A DNA stretch of 64,000 nucleotides from Pseudorhodoplanes sp. (GTDB lineage: Bacteria > Pseudomonadota > Alphaproteobacteria > Rhizobiales > Xanthobacteraceae). Location: positions 62,001 through 126,000 of the forward strand of contig JALHOD010000003.1 of assembly GCA_022843165.1 (NCBI GenBank). The letters are read 5' to 3'. The notes beneath the pieces are model-generated. The model had not been told where the DNA came from and made no database searches. It saw nothing but the letters and a program-made list of their open reading frames with translations. Made by a program: the position numbers and the translations under genes. The number at the start of each line of letters is the position of its first letter. Position 1 is the stretch's first letter. Of the stretch, positions 22,247-34,348 are shown one piece after another.

Positions 22247-25204
22247 TTACCCCAGCGCCTCGTCCATCATCTGCTTGAGCTGCGCGAGATGCTTCGACAT
22301 CAGGCCGGTCGCGGTCGCCGCCGCCGCCGGACGTCCGGCATAGCGCGGCTGCCTGTGCCTGGCGCCGATCTGCTCCAGCACCCAGCGCAGGAAGGTATCG
22401 ACGAAGAACCACGAGCCCATGTTGCGCGGCTCTTCCTGGCACCACACGATCTCCGCCTGCTTGAAGCGCGACAGGTCGTGCACCAGCGCCTTGGACGGGA
22501 ACGGATAGAGCTGCTCCACGCGCATGAGATAGATGTCGTTGACGTCGCGCTTCTCGCGCTCCTCGTACAGATCGTAATAGACCTTGCCGGAGCACAGCAC
22601 GACGCGGCGGATCTTGTCGTCGGCGACAAGCTTGATCTTCTCGCCCTTGAGCATCTGCGCATCGTCCCACAGCACGCGATGGAACGTGGTTTCGGCGCCC
22701 ATCTCGTCCAGCCGCGACGTCGCGCGCTTGTGGCGCAGCAGCGACTTCGGCGTCATCAGGATCAGGGGCTTCCTGATCTCGCGCTTCAATTGCCGGCGCA
22801 GGATGTGGAAATAGTTCGCTGGCGTCGTGCAGTTCGCCACCTGCATGTTGTCTTCCGCGCACATCTGCAGGAAACGCTCGAGCCGCGCCGAGGAATGTTC
22901 CGGGCCCTGCCCTTCATAGCCATGCGGCAGCAGGCAGACGAGGCCCGACATGCGCAGCCATTTGCGTTCGGCGGAAGAGATGAACTGGTCGAACACCACC
23001 TGCGCGCCGTTGGCGAAGTCGCCGAATTGGGCTTCCCACAATGTCAGCGCATTCGGCTCGGCGGTCGAATAGCCGTATTCGTAGCCGAGCACGGCCTCTT
23101 CCGAGAGCATCGAATTGAGAACCTCGTAACGCGCCTGGTTCTCCCTCAGCTGATTGAACGGCGTGTAGCGCGCCTCGTTTTCCTGATCGAACAGAACCGA
23201 ATGGCGCTGCGAGAAGGTGCCGCGTTCGCAATCCTGCCCGGACAGGCGCACGGGATGGCCTTCGTCCAGCAGCGTGCAAAAGGCGAGCGCTTCCGCGGTC
23301 GCCCAGTCGATGCCCTCGCCGCTCTCGATCGCCTTGCGGCGATTGTCGAGGAAACGCTGGATCGTCTTGTGGGCGTGAAAATCCTTCGGCAGCGTCGTGA
23401 TCTTGCGGCCGATCTCCTTCAGCGCGTCGATCTCGACGCCGGTGACGCCGCGGCGCGGATCGTCGATCTCGCCGGCCACTTTCAGTCCGGCCCAGCGGCC
23501 GTCGAGCCAGTCGGCCTTGTTCGGCTTGTAGCCCTGGCCGGCTTCGTGCTCGGCCTCGAGCCGCGCGCGCCAGTCGGCCTTCATCTTGTCGACTTCGCCA
23601 TCGGTGACGACGCCTTCGCCGATCAGCTTCTTCGAATACAGATCGAGCGTGGAGGGGTGCGCCCGGATCAGCTTGTACATCAGCGGCTGGGTGAACGCCG
23701 GCTCGTCGCCTTCGTTGTGGCCGAAGCGGCGATAGCAGAACATGTCGATCACGACCGGCTTGGCGAATTTCTGCCGGTATTCGATCGCGATCTTGGCCGC
23801 GAACACCACCGCTTCCGGATCGTCGCCGTTCACGTGCAGGATCGGCGCCTCGATCATCTTCGCCACATCCGACGGATAGGGCGACGAACGCGAATAGCGC
23901 GGATAGGTGGTGAAGCCGATCTGGTTGTTGACGATGAAATGGATCGAACCGCCGGTGCGATAGCCTTTCAGCTCCGACAGGCCGAAGCATTCCGCCACCA
24001 CGCCCTGGCCGGCAAAGGCCGCGTCGCCGTGAACCAGCAGCGGCAGCGCCATGGTGCGGTCTTCCGGCGTGGCGCCGAGCTGGTCCTGCTTGGCGCGCAC
24101 TTTGCCCAGCACGACGGGATCGACGATCTCGAGATGCGAGGGGTTCGGTGCCAGCGACAGATGCACCTTGTTGCCGTCGAACTCGCGGTCGGACGACACG
24201 CCGAGATGGTACTTCACGTCGCCGGAGCCTTCGACTTCGTCCGGCGTCGCCGAGCCGCCCTTGAATTCATGGAACAGCACGCGATGCGGTTTGCCCAGCA
24301 CCTGCGTCAGCACATTGAGCCGGCCGCGATGCGCCATGCCGAACACGATGTCCTTCACGCCGAGATTGCCGCCGCGCTTGATGATCTGTTCCAGCGCGGG
24401 TACGAGCGACTCGCCGCCGTCGAGGCCGAAGCGCTTGGTGCCGGTATATTTGACGTCAAGGAATTTCTCGAAGCCGTCGGCTTCGACCAGCTTGTTCAGG
24501 ATCGCGCGCTTGCCTTCGCGCGTGAAGGTGATTTCCTTGTCCTTGCCTTCGATGCGCTCCTGGATCCAGGCCTTCTGCGCCGGATTGGAGATGTGCATGA
24601 ACTCGACGCCAAGCGTCTGGCAATAGGTGCGGCGCAGGATGGCGACGATCTCGCGCAAGGTGGCGAATTCCAGACCCAGCACCTTGTCGAGGAAGATCCT
24701 GCGATCCATGTCGGCTTCGGTGAAGCCGTAGGAGCGCGGATCGAGCTCCTCCTCGTTCTTCTCCGGCTCCATGCCGAGCGGATCGAGCCTGGCGTGGAAA
24801 TGCCCGCGCGCGCGATAGGCGCGGATCAGCATCAATGCGTGAATGGAGTCGCGCGTGGCCTGCTGCACGTCGGCAGTGGAGAGATCGACGCCGCGGGTCT
24901 GCGCCTTGCCCTTGATCTTGTCGCCGAGCGCCTTCTCGGTCTCGGCCCAGTTGCCGTCGAGCGCGGCGACCAGATCGCCGTTGGCGCGCACCGGCCAGTT
25001 CGGCTTTTTCCAGGAGGCGCCGCGCGCGCTCTTTTCGACGCTGGCCGGGTCGTCCTTCAGGCTCTGGAAAAAGGACTGCCACTCGGCATCGACCGAGGCC
25101 GGGTCGGCTTCGTATTTGGCGTAGAGGTCTTCGATATAGGCGGCGTTGCCGCCGTAGAGAAAAGAGGTAAGGGCGAAAGCGGCGTTCGCGTCCTGGCGTG
25201 ACAT
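22247..25204 (-). CDS. sucA: 2-oxoglutarate dehydrogenase E1 component
   Basis: Thiamine-diphosphate enzyme that decarboxylates 2-oxoglutarate and succinylates the lipoyl group of E2. 985 residues. The N-terminus has the TSFLYGGNAAYIEDLYAKY segment that contacts E2. Active-site motifs: GMAHRGRLNVL, HGDAAFAGQGVVAE and NNQIGFTT for thiamine diphosphate, and the transketolase-like C-terminal half with LPHGYEGQGPEHSSARLERF. The start MSRQDANAAF at 25204 is well placed. First gene of the E1-E2-E3 run; sucD lies 371 bases upstream, separated by repeats and a possible promoter. Confidence 0.98.
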   Translation of the reverse strand: MSRQDANAAFALTSFLYGGNAAYIEDLYAKYEADPASVDAEWQSFFQSLKDDPASVEKSARGASWKKPNWPVRANGDLVAALDGNWAETEKALGDKIKGKAQTRGVDLSTADVQQATRDSIHALMLIRAYRARGHFHARLDPLGMEPEKNEEELDPRSYGFTEADMDRRIFLDKVLGLEFATLREIVAILRRTYCQTLGVEFMHISNPAQKAWIQERIEGKDKEITFTREGKRAILNKLVEADGFEKFLDVKYTGTKRFGLDGGESLVPALEQIIKRGGNLGVKDIVFGMAHRGRLNVLTQVLGKPHRVLFHEFKGGSATPDEVEGSGDVKYHLGVSSDREFDGNKVHLSLAPNPSHLEIVDPVVLGKVRAKQDQLGATPEDRTMALPLLVHGDAAFAGQGVVAECFGLSELKGYRTGGSIHFIVNNQIGFTTYPRYSRSSPYPSDVAKMIEAPILHVNGDDPEAVVFAAKIAIEYRQKFAKPVVIDMFCYRRFGHNEGDEPAFTQPLMYKLIRAHPSTLDLYSKKLIGEGVVTDGEVDKMKADWRARLEAEHEAGQGYKPNKADWLDGRWAGLKVAGEIDDPRRGVTGVEIDALKEIGRKITTLPKDFHAHKTIQRFLDNRRKAIESGEGIDWATAEALAFCTLLDEGHPVRLSGQDCERGTFSQRHSVLFDQENEARYTPFNQLRENQARYEVLNSMLSEEAVLGYEYGYSTAEPNALTLWEAQFGDFANGAQVVFDQFISSAERKWLRMSGLVCLLPHGYEGQGPEHSSARLERFLQMCAEDNMQVANCTTPANYFHILRRQLKREIRKPLILMTPKSLLRHKRATSRLDEMGAETTFHRVLWDDAQMLKGEKIKLVADDKIRRVVLCSGKVYYDLYEEREKRDVNDIYLMRVEQLYPFPSKALVHDLSRFKQAEIVWCQEEPRNMGSWFFVDTFLRWVLEQIGARHRQPRYAGRPAAAATATGLMSKHLAQLKQMMDEALG

Positions 25205-25391
25205 CTGGCGTCCTGAATCGTCATCTGTTTGCCGCCCGGCAGCGGCAAATGGGCTCGAATCGGCCCAAAAGTGTTCCCCAAACGGGTTCTTTCTACAGAT
25301 AAGAGGTTAATGCGGCTACGATTAGATGACGAAAGAATGAATTTATATTCCATTTCTTCATGATGCGTGCAGCGCATTTCCTCGGCCGAGC
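25205..25391. other. AT-rich region upstream of sucA, possible promoter region
   Basis: No gene is visible. Bases about 25290-25375 are clearly more AT-rich than the surroundings (GAATTTATATTCC, GAGGTTAATG, ATTAGATGACG), as expected of a promoter region for minus-strand transcription into sucA. I cannot assign convincing -35 and -10 boxes. The palindrome GCCGCCCGGCAGCGGC lies at about 25230-25246. Confidence 0.4.
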
Positions 25392-25552
25392 AACGCTGGT
25401 TGCTACGAGCATGACTCCTTGAAAAGGCGGCTGTTTCGGCCGGACCGGAAATCCTCGTACGCCGAGGATCGGGATGTCTACGAGCATGACAAAGCCGCGA
25501 TCCCGGGACCGCGGCTTCGCCGGATAGGAATTGTTTCCCGTGAAACGCTACG
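25392..25552 (-). repeat. Composite dispersed element, copy 1, just 3' of sucD
   Basis: Read on the minus strand from the sucD stop: box GCGTTTCACGGGAAACAATT (continues to CCTAT; 25548-25524), a hairpin with stem AAGCCGCG/CGCGGCTT (25517-25492), then TTTGTCATGCTCGTAGA (to 25477), an inverted repeat ATCCTCG/CGAGGAT (25469-25451), and a second GTCATGCTCGTAG (25415-25403). The same order occurs at 50371-50466 after ccmG, with 23 of 25 bases identical in the first box and a hairpin of different sequence. The hairpin plus TTTGT might terminate sucD transcription. Confidence 0.75.
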
Positions 25553-25575
25553 GATTTTATTGAAAATCCAGTGTC

Positions 25576-26460
25576 TTAGCCTTTCAGCACCTCGACCAGC
25601 GTCTTGCCGATCCGGGCCGGCGACGGCGACACTTTAATTCCCGCCGATTCCATCGCCGCGATTTTCGATTCCGCATCGCCTTTTCCGCCGGAAATGATCG
25701 CACCGGCATGACCCATGCGGCGCCCCGGAGGCGCGGTGCGGCCGGCGATGAAGCCGGCCATCGGCTTCCGGCGGCCCTTTTTGGCTTCGTCCTTGATGAA
25801 CTGCGCGGCGTCTTCTTCCGCGCTGCCGCCGATCTCGCCGATCATGATGATGGCTTCGGTCTTCGGATCGGCCAGGAACATTTCCAGCATCTCGATGAAC
25901 TCGGTGCCCTTCACCGGATCGCCGCCGATGCCGACGGCCGTGGTCTGGCCCAAGCCTTCCGCCGTGGTCTGGAACACCGCCTCATAGGTCAGCGTGCCGG
26001 AGCGCGACACGATGCCGACCTTGCCGGGCTTGAAGATATTGCCCGGCATGATGCCGATCTTGCATTCGCCCGCGGTCATCACGCCGGGGCAGTTCGGGCC
26101 GATCAGCCGCGACTTCGATCCGCACAGCGAGCGCTTCACCTTCACCATGTGACTGACCGGAATGCCTTCGGTGATGCAGACGATCAGCGGAATTTCCGCC
26201 TCGATCGCTTCCGCGATCGCGTCGGCCGCGCCCGGCGGCGGCACGTAGATCACGCTCGCGTCGGCGCCGGTCTTGGCGCGCGCTTCCGCGACGGTGTCGA
26301 AGACCGGCAGGTTGAGATGGGTGGTGCCGCCCTTGCCCGGCGAGGTGCCGCCGACCATTTTGGTGCCGTAGGCAATCGCCTGCTCGGAATGGAAGGTGCC
26401 GTTCTTGCCGGTGAAGCCCTGGCAGATGACCTTGGTGTTCTTGTCGATGAGGATGGACAT
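25576..26460 (-). CDS. sucD: Succinyl-CoA synthetase alpha subunit
   Basis: With SucC converts succinyl-CoA to succinate, making ATP or GTP. 294 residues. The CoA-binding Rossmann domain begins [20 protein letters not shown]; the phosphorylated histidine is in [13 protein letters not shown]. Length and motifs are standard. The start overlaps or abuts the sucC stop (shared base at 26460), indicating coupling. Confidence 0.98.
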   Translation of the reverse strand: MSILIDKNTKVICQGFTGKNGTFHSEQAIAYGTKMVGGTSPGKGGTTHLNLPVFDTVAEARAKTGADASVIYVPPPGAADAIAEAIEAEIPLIVCITEGIPVSHMVKVKRSLCGSKSRLIGPNCPGVMTAGECKIGIMPGNIFKPGKVGIVSRSGTLTYEAVFQTTAEGLGQTTAVGIGGDPVKGTEFIEMLEMFLADPKTEAIIMIGEIGGSAEEDAAQFIKDEAKKGRRKPMAGFIAGRTAPPGRRMGHAGAIISGGKGDAESKIAAMESAGIKVSPSPARIGKTLVEVLKG

Positions 26461-27629
26461 TACGCGGCTTCCTTCACGGCCTTGACCACTTTCTGCGCGG
26501 CGTCGTCGAGATCGTCGGCCGGCAGCACGTTCAGTCCGGATTCCTTGATGATCTTCTTGCCGAGCTCGACATTGGTTCCTTCCAGGCGCACCACCAGCGG
26601 CACCTTCAGGCCGACCTCCTTCACCGCCGCCACCACGCCTTCCGCGATCACGTCGCAGCGCATGATGCCGCCGAAGATGTTGACCAGGATGCCCTTCACC
26701 TTCGGATCGGAGGTGATGATCTTGAACGCCGCCGCCACCTTTTCTTTCGTCGCGCCGCCGCCGACATCGAGGAAGTTGGCGGGCGAGGAGCCATACAGCT
26801 TGATGATGTCCATGGTCGCCATGGCGAGGCCGGCGCCGTTCACCATGCAGCCGATCGAGCCGTCGAGCGCGATATAGTTGAGATCGAATTTCGAGGCCTC
26901 GATCTCCTTCTCGTCCTCTTCGGTCTCGTCGCGCAGTTCCGCGATCTTGGGATGCAGGAACAGCGCGTTTGAGTCGAAACCGACCTTGGCGTCGAGGCAG
27001 ATGAGCTTCTTGTCCTTGGTGACGACCAGCGGGTTGATCTCCAGCAGCGCCATGTCGGTGTCGACAAACGCCTTATAAAGATTGGTCAGAAGCGGGCTCA
27101 TCTGCTTCTGCAGGTCGGCGTCGAGGCCCAGCGCCTTGGAGACGCGCCGCACATGATGCGGGCAGATATTGGCCACCGGATCGACCGTAATGGTGGTGAT
27201 CTTCTCCGGCGTGTCGTGCGCCACTTCCTCGATATTCATGCCGCCTTCGGTGGAGACGACGATGGCGACGCGCGAGGATTCACGATCCACCAGCATCGAC
27301 AGGTAGAATTCCTTGTCGATGGCGGAGCCTTCCTCGATGTAGAGACGGCGGACTTCCTTGCCCTGCGGACCGGTCTGATGCGTCACCAGCGTCGAGCCGA
27401 GAATGCGCTGCGATTCCTTTCTGACGTCGTCGATCGATTTCACGACCTTGACGCCGCCGGCCTTGCCGCGGCCGCCGGCATGGATCTGGGCCTTCACCAC
27501 CCAGACCGGGCCGCCCATGTCCTGCGCGGCCTTGACCGCTTCATCGACCGAGAAAGCCGGAATGCCGCGCGGCACCGGCACACCGAAATCCCGCAGCACC
27601 GTCTTGGCTTGGTACTCGTGAATATTCAT
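26460..27629 (-). CDS. sucC: Succinyl-CoA synthetase beta subunit
   Basis: Beta subunit with the ATP-grasp domain that binds nucleotide and the C-terminal domain that contacts succinate. 389 residues. Starts [38 protein letters not shown] and [11 protein letters not shown] are ATP-grasp motifs; [15 protein letters not shown] and [15 protein letters not shown] belong to the ligase domain. Follows mdh by 48 bases on the same strand. Confidence 0.98.
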   Translation of the reverse strand: MNIHEYQAKTVLRDFGVPVPRGIPAFSVDEAVKAAQDMGGPVWVVKAQIHAGGRGKAGGVKVVKSIDDVRKESQRILGSTLVTHQTGPQGKEVRRLYIEEGSAIDKEFYLSMLVDRESSRVAIVVSTEGGMNIEEVAHDTPEKITTITVDPVANICPHHVRRVSKALGLDADLQKQMSPLLTNLYKAFVDTDMALLEINPLVVTKDKKLICLDAKVGFDSNALFLHPKIAELRDETEEDEKEIEASKFDLNYIALDGSIGCMVNGAGLAMATMDIIKLYGSSPANFLDVGGGATKEKVAAAFKIITSDPKVKGILVNIFGGIMRCDVIAEGVVAAVKEVGLKVPLVVRLEGTNVELGKKIIKESGLNVLPADDLDDAAQKVVKAVKEAA

Positions 27630-27677
27630 TCCGTCCCCCTGGCCAGCCGGCGCATGTCCGGCCGCCCCATACGTGTT

Positions 27678-28709
<1,032 letters not shown>

Positions 28710-28830
28710 CTATCGACAAGAAGGCCTTTGACGGAGCGTGTCCGGCCTGCATTTCACTCCCGTGGAATACATTATTCCAACAAGACAAGCGCTTGCCAAG
28801 CCCCCTTCGGCGGGGCCCGAGAAAATATTT

Positions 28831-31800
28831 TCAGGAGTGAGGTGCGGCTCCGGCCTGCGATGCTGCGGCGGATTTTTTCGACGTGCCTTTTATTTTTTCG
28901 CGCAGCCACTGGAGGATCACATAGAGCACCGGGATCATGAAAATCCCGAAAAATGCCGCGGCCAGCATGCCACCAAACACCGCGGTGCCGACGCCGCGAC
29001 GGCTCAGCATGCCGGCGCCGGTCGCGATCACCAGCGGAATCAGCCCGGCGATAAAGGCGAAGCTGGTCATCATCACGGCCCGGAAGCGCTCCCGCGCGCC
29101 TTCCACCGCAGCATCCTGGATTGACAGGCCGTGCTCGCGACGCTCCTTCGCGAATTCTACGATGAGAATGCCGTTCTTCGCCGCCAGCGCGATCAGCACC
29201 ACCAGTCCGATCTGGGCGTAAAGATCGAACGACAGGCCGGTGACCAGCAGGGCGGCAATGGCGCCGAGCACGCCGACGGAGACTGACAGCAGCACCGAAA
29301 TCGGAATCGACCAGCTTTCGTACAATGCCACGAGGAACAGATAGGCGAACAGGATCGCGAGCAGCAGCACCGTGGTGGTCTTGCCAGCGGCTTCCTTTTC
29401 CTGCAGCGCCGTACCGGTCCATTCGTAGCTGTAGCCTTGCGGCAACGTGCTCGCCGACAGTTTCTCCATCGCGGCGATCGCATCTCCGGAACTGTGACCC
29501 GGCGCTGGATTGCCGGTGATCGTGACGCTGCGGAAATTGTTGTAGCGCAGCACCATCTGCGGCCCGAGAATCAGTCGCGCCTCGGCAAAGGCACGCACCG
29601 AAACCATATCGCCGTTCCTGTTGCGCACGTTGATACGGTAAATGTCGTCGATTTTGCTGCGCTCGGACGCTTCGCCCTGGATATTGACCTGCCAGGTACG
29701 GCCGAAAAGGTTGAAGTCGTTGATATAGGCGCTGCCCAGAATCGACTGCAGCGCATTGAAGACATCGGCCAGATTGATGCCCAGCGTTTGCACTTTCTCG
29801 CGGTCGATATCGAGATAAAGCTGCGGGGTGTTGGCGGCGTATGTCGTGAACACACCACGGAGCGCCGGATCCTGATTGGCCGCGAACACCAAGGCGCGCG
29901 CGACGCCCGCAATCTCGGCGGGACTCGACCCGGCCAGACTGAGCAGCTGATACTCGAAGCCGCTGCCGGTTCCCAGTCCGATAATCGGCGGCAGGTTGAA
30001 TGCGAAGACCAGAGCCTCGCGCAAACCCTGTAATTCACCGCGCAGTTTCACGATGATCCCGTCGGACGACAAAGCCTGCGTCTTGCGGTCGTCGAATGGT
30101 TTTAATGTCAGGATCAGCAGCGCCGAATTGGATTTCACCAACCCATCCAGCATGCTGTAGCCAACCACCGAGGTGACATTCGCCACGCCTGCGGTGTTGC
30201 GCGCGATTTCCTCAACGCGCCTGGTCACGGCGTCGGTGCGATTCACCGACGCGCCTTCCGGCAGCTGAACTTCGGCGAAGATGGCGCCCTGGTCTTCCGC
30301 CGGCAGGAAGCCGGTCGGAGTGATTTTGAACAGCCAGCCGACGCCGCCCATGACCACTAACAGGGCAACAACACCCAGAACCGCCAGCCGCACCAGCTTG
30401 CCGACCACGATGGCATAGCCATCGCGCGCCTTGTCGATACCCGCCATGACATACTTGACCGGTCCACGGCGCGGGCCGTGATGTGCGCGCAGAAACACCG
30501 CGCATAAAGCTGGTGAGAGAGTCAGAGCGTTCAGCGCCGAAATCAGCATCGACACGGAGACCGCGACGGCGAACTGGCGGAACAATTCACCGGCAATACC
30601 TGGAATGAAGGCGACCGGCACGAACACCGAGAGCAACACGAGCGTGATCGCGATGATCGGCGCCGTGATTTCCTGCATCGCGCGGCGCGCAGCCTCGGCC
30701 GGTGCCATGGTTGGGTCTTTTTCAAGCTGCGCTTCCACGGCCTCCACAACCACGATCGCGTCGTCGACCACGATGCCAATCGCAAGAACCAGCGCCAGCA
30801 GCGATACCGTGTTGGCGGAGAAGCCGAGCGCCAACATGATTGCGAAAGTGCCGATCAGCGACACCGGAACGGCGACCAGTGGAATCAGCGTGGCGCGGAA
30901 ATTTCCAAGAAACAGAAAGACGACAATCACCACCAGCACGAACGCTTCGAACAGCGTATGCACAACGGCCGTCACACTCTCCTTTACGAACACCGTGGTG
31001 TCGTAAGTCACCTGGTAATCGAGACCCTCGGGAAACGCCGCCTTAAGCTGCGTCATGGCCTTGCGGATCGCGTCCGCGCTGTCGATCGCATTGCCGCCGG
31101 GCGACTGATAGATGCCGATGACCGCCGCGGGCGAGCCGTCCAGACGGCCCTGCGTTTCCGACAGACGCGCCGCCAGCTCCACGCGTCCGATATCCCTTAT
31201 GCGCACGAAGGATCCGTCCGGATTGGCGCGCACGACCACGCCACCGAATTCCTGCACGGTCGACAGCCTGCCCTTGGTCTGGATGCTGAGCTGGAATTGC
31301 TGATCGGGCAACGCCGGCTGCGCGCCGATACGGCCGACGGCGGCCTGGATATTCTGCTGCTTGAGCGCAGCCGCGATATCCGACGGCGTGAGGCCAAAGC
31401 TGGTGAGCCGGTCAGTGTCGAGCCACACCTTCATGCTGTAATCGGCGGTATTGAACAGAGCGACATCGCCGACGCCACGCACTCGCTTCAGGGTGTCGAT
31501 GACATTGATGGTCGCGTAATTGCTGAGAAAGAGCTGATCGTAACGACCGCCCGGCGACGTCAGATTGACGACCTGCAGCAGCGCGGAGGATTTCTTGGTA
31601 ACGCTGATTCCCTGGCTGCGGACCTCCTGCGGCAATTGCGCTTCCGCAAGCGAGACGCGGTTCTGCACCTTAACGTTGTTGAGATCGGGATCGGTGCCGA
31701 CGGCAAAGGTGATGTTGAGCGTATAACTGCCGTCATTTCCGCTGGTCGACTTCATGTAGAGCATGTTGTCGACGCCGATCACGCGCGACTCGATCGGCTG

Positions 31801-31989
31801 CGCCACCGTCGCCTCGACCACTTCGGCCCCAGCGCCGACATAGCTGGCGGTGACGGAGATCTGCGGCGGAACGATATTGGGATATTGCGCGATCGGAATC
31901 TGCAACATCGCGATCGCGCCCGCGAGCGTGATGACAATCGAGATGACGATGGCGAACCGCGGGCGGTCGATGAAAACGCCGGAAATCAT
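28831..31989 (-). CDS. RND efflux pump, inner-membrane transporter (HAE1 family)
   Basis: Proton-driven exporter of hydrophobic compounds of the AcrB/MexB type. 1,052 residues with the twofold plan of a helix, a large periplasmic domain and a helix bundle repeated twice. Helix 4 carries the proton-relay aspartates in [18 protein letters not shown]. The family start is [19 protein letters not shown] and [15 protein letters not shown] follows. The start overlaps the stop of the adaptor gene by 4 bases. No outer-membrane channel gene lies nearby, so it must use a channel encoded elsewhere. Which drugs it exports cannot be said. Confidence 0.95.
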   Translation of the reverse strand: MISGVFIDRPRFAIVISIVITLAGAIAMLQIPIAQYPNIVPPQISVTASYVGAGAEVVEATVAQPIESRVIGVDNMLYMKSTSGNDGSYTLNITFAVGTDPDLNNVKVQNRVSLAEAQLPQEVRSQGISVTKKSSALLQVVNLTSPGGRYDQLFLSNYATINVIDTLKRVRGVGDVALFNTADYSMKVWLDTDRLTSFGLTPSDIAAALKQQNIQAAVGRIGAQPALPDQQFQLSIQTKGRLSTVQEFGGVVVRANPDGSFVRIRDIGRVELAARLSETQGRLDGSPAAVIGIYQSPGGNAIDSADAIRKAMTQLKAAFPEGLDYQVTYDTTVFVKESVTAVVHTLFEAFVLVVIVVFLFLGNFRATLIPLVAVPVSLIGTFAIMLALGFSANTVSLLALVLAIGIVVDDAIVVVEAVEAQLEKDPTMAPAEAARRAMQEITAPIIAITLVLLSVFVPVAFIPGIAGELFRQFAVAVSVSMLISALNALTLSPALCAVFLRAHHGPRRGPVKYVMAGIDKARDGYAIVVGKLVRLAVLGVVALLVVMGGVGWLFKITPTGFLPAEDQGAIFAEVQLPEGASVNRTDAVTRRVEEIARNTAGVANVTSVVGYSMLDGLVKSNSALLILTLKPFDDRKTQALSSDGIIVKLRGELQGLREALVFAFNLPPIIGLGTGSGFEYQLLSLAGSSPAEIAGVARALVFAANQDPALRGVFTTYAANTPQLYLDIDREKVQTLGINLADVFNALQSILGSAYINDFNLFGRTWQVNIQGEASERSKIDDIYRINVRNRNGDMVSVRAFAEARLILGPQMVLRYNNFRSVTITGNPAPGHSSGDAIAAMEKLSASTLPQGYSYEWTGTALQEKEAAGKTTTVLLLAILFAYLFLVALYESWSIPISVLLSVSVGVLGAIAALLVTGLSFDLYAQIGLVVLIALAAKNGILIVEFAKERREHGLSIQDAAVEGARERFRAVMMTSFAFIAGLIPLVIATGAGMLSRRGVGTAVFGGMLAAAFFGIFMIPVLYVILQWLREKIKGTSKKSAAASQAGAAPHS

Positions 31990-33119
31990 GTTCTGGGCCC
32001 CGGTCCGGCCTCGGTGGCATTGACGGTCAGGCCCGGACGAACCCTCTGAATCCCTTCAGTCACCAAGCGTTCGCCGGCCGCCAGGCCCTTGCGGACGATT
32101 ACTTGCGCACCGCGATTGTCCCCGGTTTCGATGCGGCGGACCTGCACCTTGTTGTCATTATCGATCACAAGCACATACGTGCCAGCCTGATCGAATTGCA
32201 GCGCCTGCTGCGGCACCAGCAACGCGGTCTCGCTCTTGCCGGCCTCCGCGATCACGCTCACCAGCTGGCCGTCGACCAGGAGGCGATCGGGATTGGGGAA
32301 GGACGAGCGCACCTGCACGGTGTCGGTGCCCTGATTCACGGTGACGTCCAGAAAATTGATCCTGCCGGGATGAGCGTAGCGGCTGCCATCGGCGAGCTGC
32401 ACAAAGATCGTCGCCTGATCCGGCGTGCCGACATTCTGCTTGCGGATCGCCAGGATTTCCCGCTGCGTCACAGGGAAGGTTACGTAGATCGGATCCTGGC
32501 TCACAATGGTCGCCAGCGCATTGCTGGAAGGACCAACAAAATTTCCAACCGACAGAGCGGCGCGCCCGATACGGCCCGCCAGCGGCGCCTTGATGTCGGT
32601 GTAGCTGAGATTGAGCAGCGCCTTGTCGAGCGAAGCCTTCTGCGACAGCATTTCACCGTGCGCCTGGCCCTGCTTGGCGGTGGCGTCGTCTACCCGCGCC
32701 TGCGTGCCCGCGCCCTTTTGCAGTAACTCGGTTTGCCGCGCCAGTTCGATATCGGCGAGTTTGAGAGCGGCCTGCGCCTGCTCCAGCGCGCCGCGCGCCT
32801 GCTCGACGGCGGCCTGGTATTGTCCCTTTTCGAGAACGAACAGCAATTCGTCCTGCTTCACATCGGCACCTTCGGTAAACAGGCGCTTTTCGAGAAAACC
32901 GTCGACGCGGGCACGCAGATCGACCTTGTCCCGCGCTTCGACGCGGCCGGTGAACGACACGGTCGGCCTGATGTCTTCGCTCGCCGCCTTCACCACGGTG
33001 ACCGCTGGCGGGGGACCCGAAGCGGCCGGTTGCTGCGGCTTGCTGTCGCCGCAGGCCGTGAGACCCAGAAGACCGATCCCGGCAACAGCCGCTTGAAACG
33101 ACGTCCGGACCATACGCAT
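31986..33119 (-). CDS. RND efflux periplasmic adaptor (membrane fusion lipoprotein)
   Basis: AcrA/MexA-type adaptor linking the inner-membrane pump to the outer-membrane channel. 377 residues from ATG 33119; a lipoprotein signal ends at LTAC (cysteine about residue 23). Then the biotinyl-lipoyl-like domain ([20 protein letters not shown]), a coiled-coil hairpin rich in Ala/Gln (about 85-150), [20 protein letters not shown], and a beta-barrel. GGGGCAG precedes the start; a start 27 bases upstream is less likely. It lies 62 bases after zapE and overlaps the pump gene by 4 bases. Confidence 0.93.
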   Translation of the reverse strand: MRMVRTSFQAAVAGIGLLGLTACGDSKPQQPAASGPPPAVTVVKAASEDIRPTVSFTGRVEARDKVDLRARVDGFLEKRLFTEGADVKQDELLFVLEKGQYQAAVEQARGALEQAQAALKLADIELARQTELLQKGAGTQARVDDATAKQGQAHGEMLSQKASLDKALLNLSYTDIKAPLAGRIGRAALSVGNFVGPSSNALATIVSQDPIYVTFPVTQREILAIRKQNVGTPDQATIFVQLADGSRYAHPGRINFLDVTVNQGTDTVQVRSSFPNPDRLLVDGQLVSVIAEAGKSETALLVPQQALQFDQAGTYVLVIDNDNKVQVRRIETGDNRGAQVIVRKGLAAGERLVTEGIQRVRPGLTVNATEAGPGPRT

Positions 33120-33181
33120 GCGCTGCCCCCTGCAGACAAGCCGCAATCATGCGTCAAAACGGGAGCCTGTCCAAGGGGCTT

Positions 33182-34348
33182 TCAGGTCTCGACAATACCG
33201 CCGGCCTGCGCCGCACCGTCCAGTTTGCCATGCGGCAACGCCAGATAGCTCTGTGATCCCATTTCGATCAGCCGCGATGCGGTGCGCTCGAACTCCATCG
33301 CCTCAACGCCTTCATCCGCCACATAGAGTTGATGCGGCGGCGCCTCCGCCGAGGCGATCAGTTTCACCGCATTGTCATAAAATGTATCGATGAGCGTGAT
33401 GAAGCGCTTGGCCTCGTTGCGCCGCGCAAAATCCATGACCGGAATGTGATCGACGATGACAGTATGAAAATCGTGTGCAATGCGCAGGTAATCCGCCGCA
33501 CCCAATGGCTTCCCGCACAAGTCCTCGAATGAAAAACGCGCGGCACCATGCGCGGCACGCGGCACATGCAAGATGTGTCCTTTCACGACCAGATCGAGCG
33601 GCGTACCGCCATCGCCGAGGGTGACGCGCAACCACGCCGCGTCCAGCGCAGCATCGGCGACATCATTCGCCGGCACATGCCAGACCTTCCCGCGCACCAG
33701 CTTCTCCAGCCGATAATCCGTGCGGGCGTCGAGTTCGATCACATCCATAGACGCCTGCAACTGTGCGATGAAAGGCAGGAACAGCGCACGGTTCAATCCG
33801 TCGCGATAGAGATCCTGCGGCATCACGTTCGAGGTCGCCACCACAACGACTCCGCGCTCGAACAGCCTCGTGAAAAGCCGTCCGAGGATCATCGCGTCGG
33901 CGATGTCGGTGACGTGGAATTCGTCGAAGCACAGCAACCACGACTCGTCGGCGATGGCCGACGCCGCAACCAGAATCGCATCTTCGCTTGCGGCTTCGCC
34001 GTTCTTCTGGCGGCTGCGGATCTCGTGTACCCGTTCGTGCACGTCGGCCATGAATTCGTGGAAATGCACACGTCGCTTGCGCGCCACCGGCGACGACTCG
34101 AAGAACAGGTCCATCAGCATCGTCTTGCCGCGCCCGACGCTGCCGTGGATGTAGAGGCCCTTGGTGGCCGTCTTGTCTTTCTTGCCGAACAGCCAGCCCA
34201 GCGACGACGACTTGCGCGCCAGCCGGTGCTGCGCGACCCGCTCTTCCAGCGCCGACAGCCGTTGCACCGCCCGGTCTTGCCGGAGGTCGGCCTCGATCCG
34301 GCCCTCGTCGACCAGGGCGGCATAGCGGGCGCTGACGTTGCCGGACAT
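33182..34348 (-). CDS. zapE: Cell division protein ZapE (AFG1-like ATPase)
   Basis: AFG1/LACE1-family P-loop ATPase that binds FtsZ and is needed for division under stress. 388 residues. Walker A GSVGRGKTMLMDLFF, Walker B LLCFDEFHVTDIADAM, the sensor segment VVVATSNVMPQDLYRDGL and C-terminal family motifs (HDFHTVIVDHIPVM, FITLIDTFYDN). Start MSGNVSARYAALVDEG is typical. In related genomes it lies next to mdh; here the RND pair intervenes. Confidence 0.95.
   Translation of the reverse strand: MSGNVSARYAALVDEGRIEADLRQDRAVQRLSALEERVAQHRLARKSSSLGWLFGKKDKTATKGLYIHGSVGRGKTMLMDLFFESSPVARKRRVHFHEFMADVHERVHEIRSRQKNGEAASEDAILVAASAIADESWLLCFDEFHVTDIADAMILGRLFTRLFERGVVVVATSNVMPQDLYRDGLNRALFLPFIAQLQASMDVIELDARTDYRLEKLVRGKVWHVPANDVADAALDAAWLRVTLGDGGTPLDLVVKGHILHVPRAAHGAARFSFEDLCGKPLGAADYLRIAHDFHTVIVDHIPVMDFARRNEAKRFITLIDTFYDNAVKLIASAEAPPHQLYVADEGVEAMEFERTASRLIEMGSQSYLALPHGKLDGAAQAGGIVET

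Noticed and set aside
22289-25201. A 970-codon open frame on the plus strand, antisense to sucA
   Set aside because: It mirrors sucA almost exactly; long antisense frames are a normal by-product of high GC and codon bias, and its translation shows no family motifs.
25403-25490. Direct repeats CTACGAGCATGAC as a possible short CRISPR array
   Set aside because: Only two copies, irregular spacing, and hairpins within the spacers; it belongs to the composite element instead.
28792-28820. GC hairpin between the RND gene and mdh as a terminator
   Set aside because: The pairing GCCCC/GGGGC is short and no T run follows on the minus strand.
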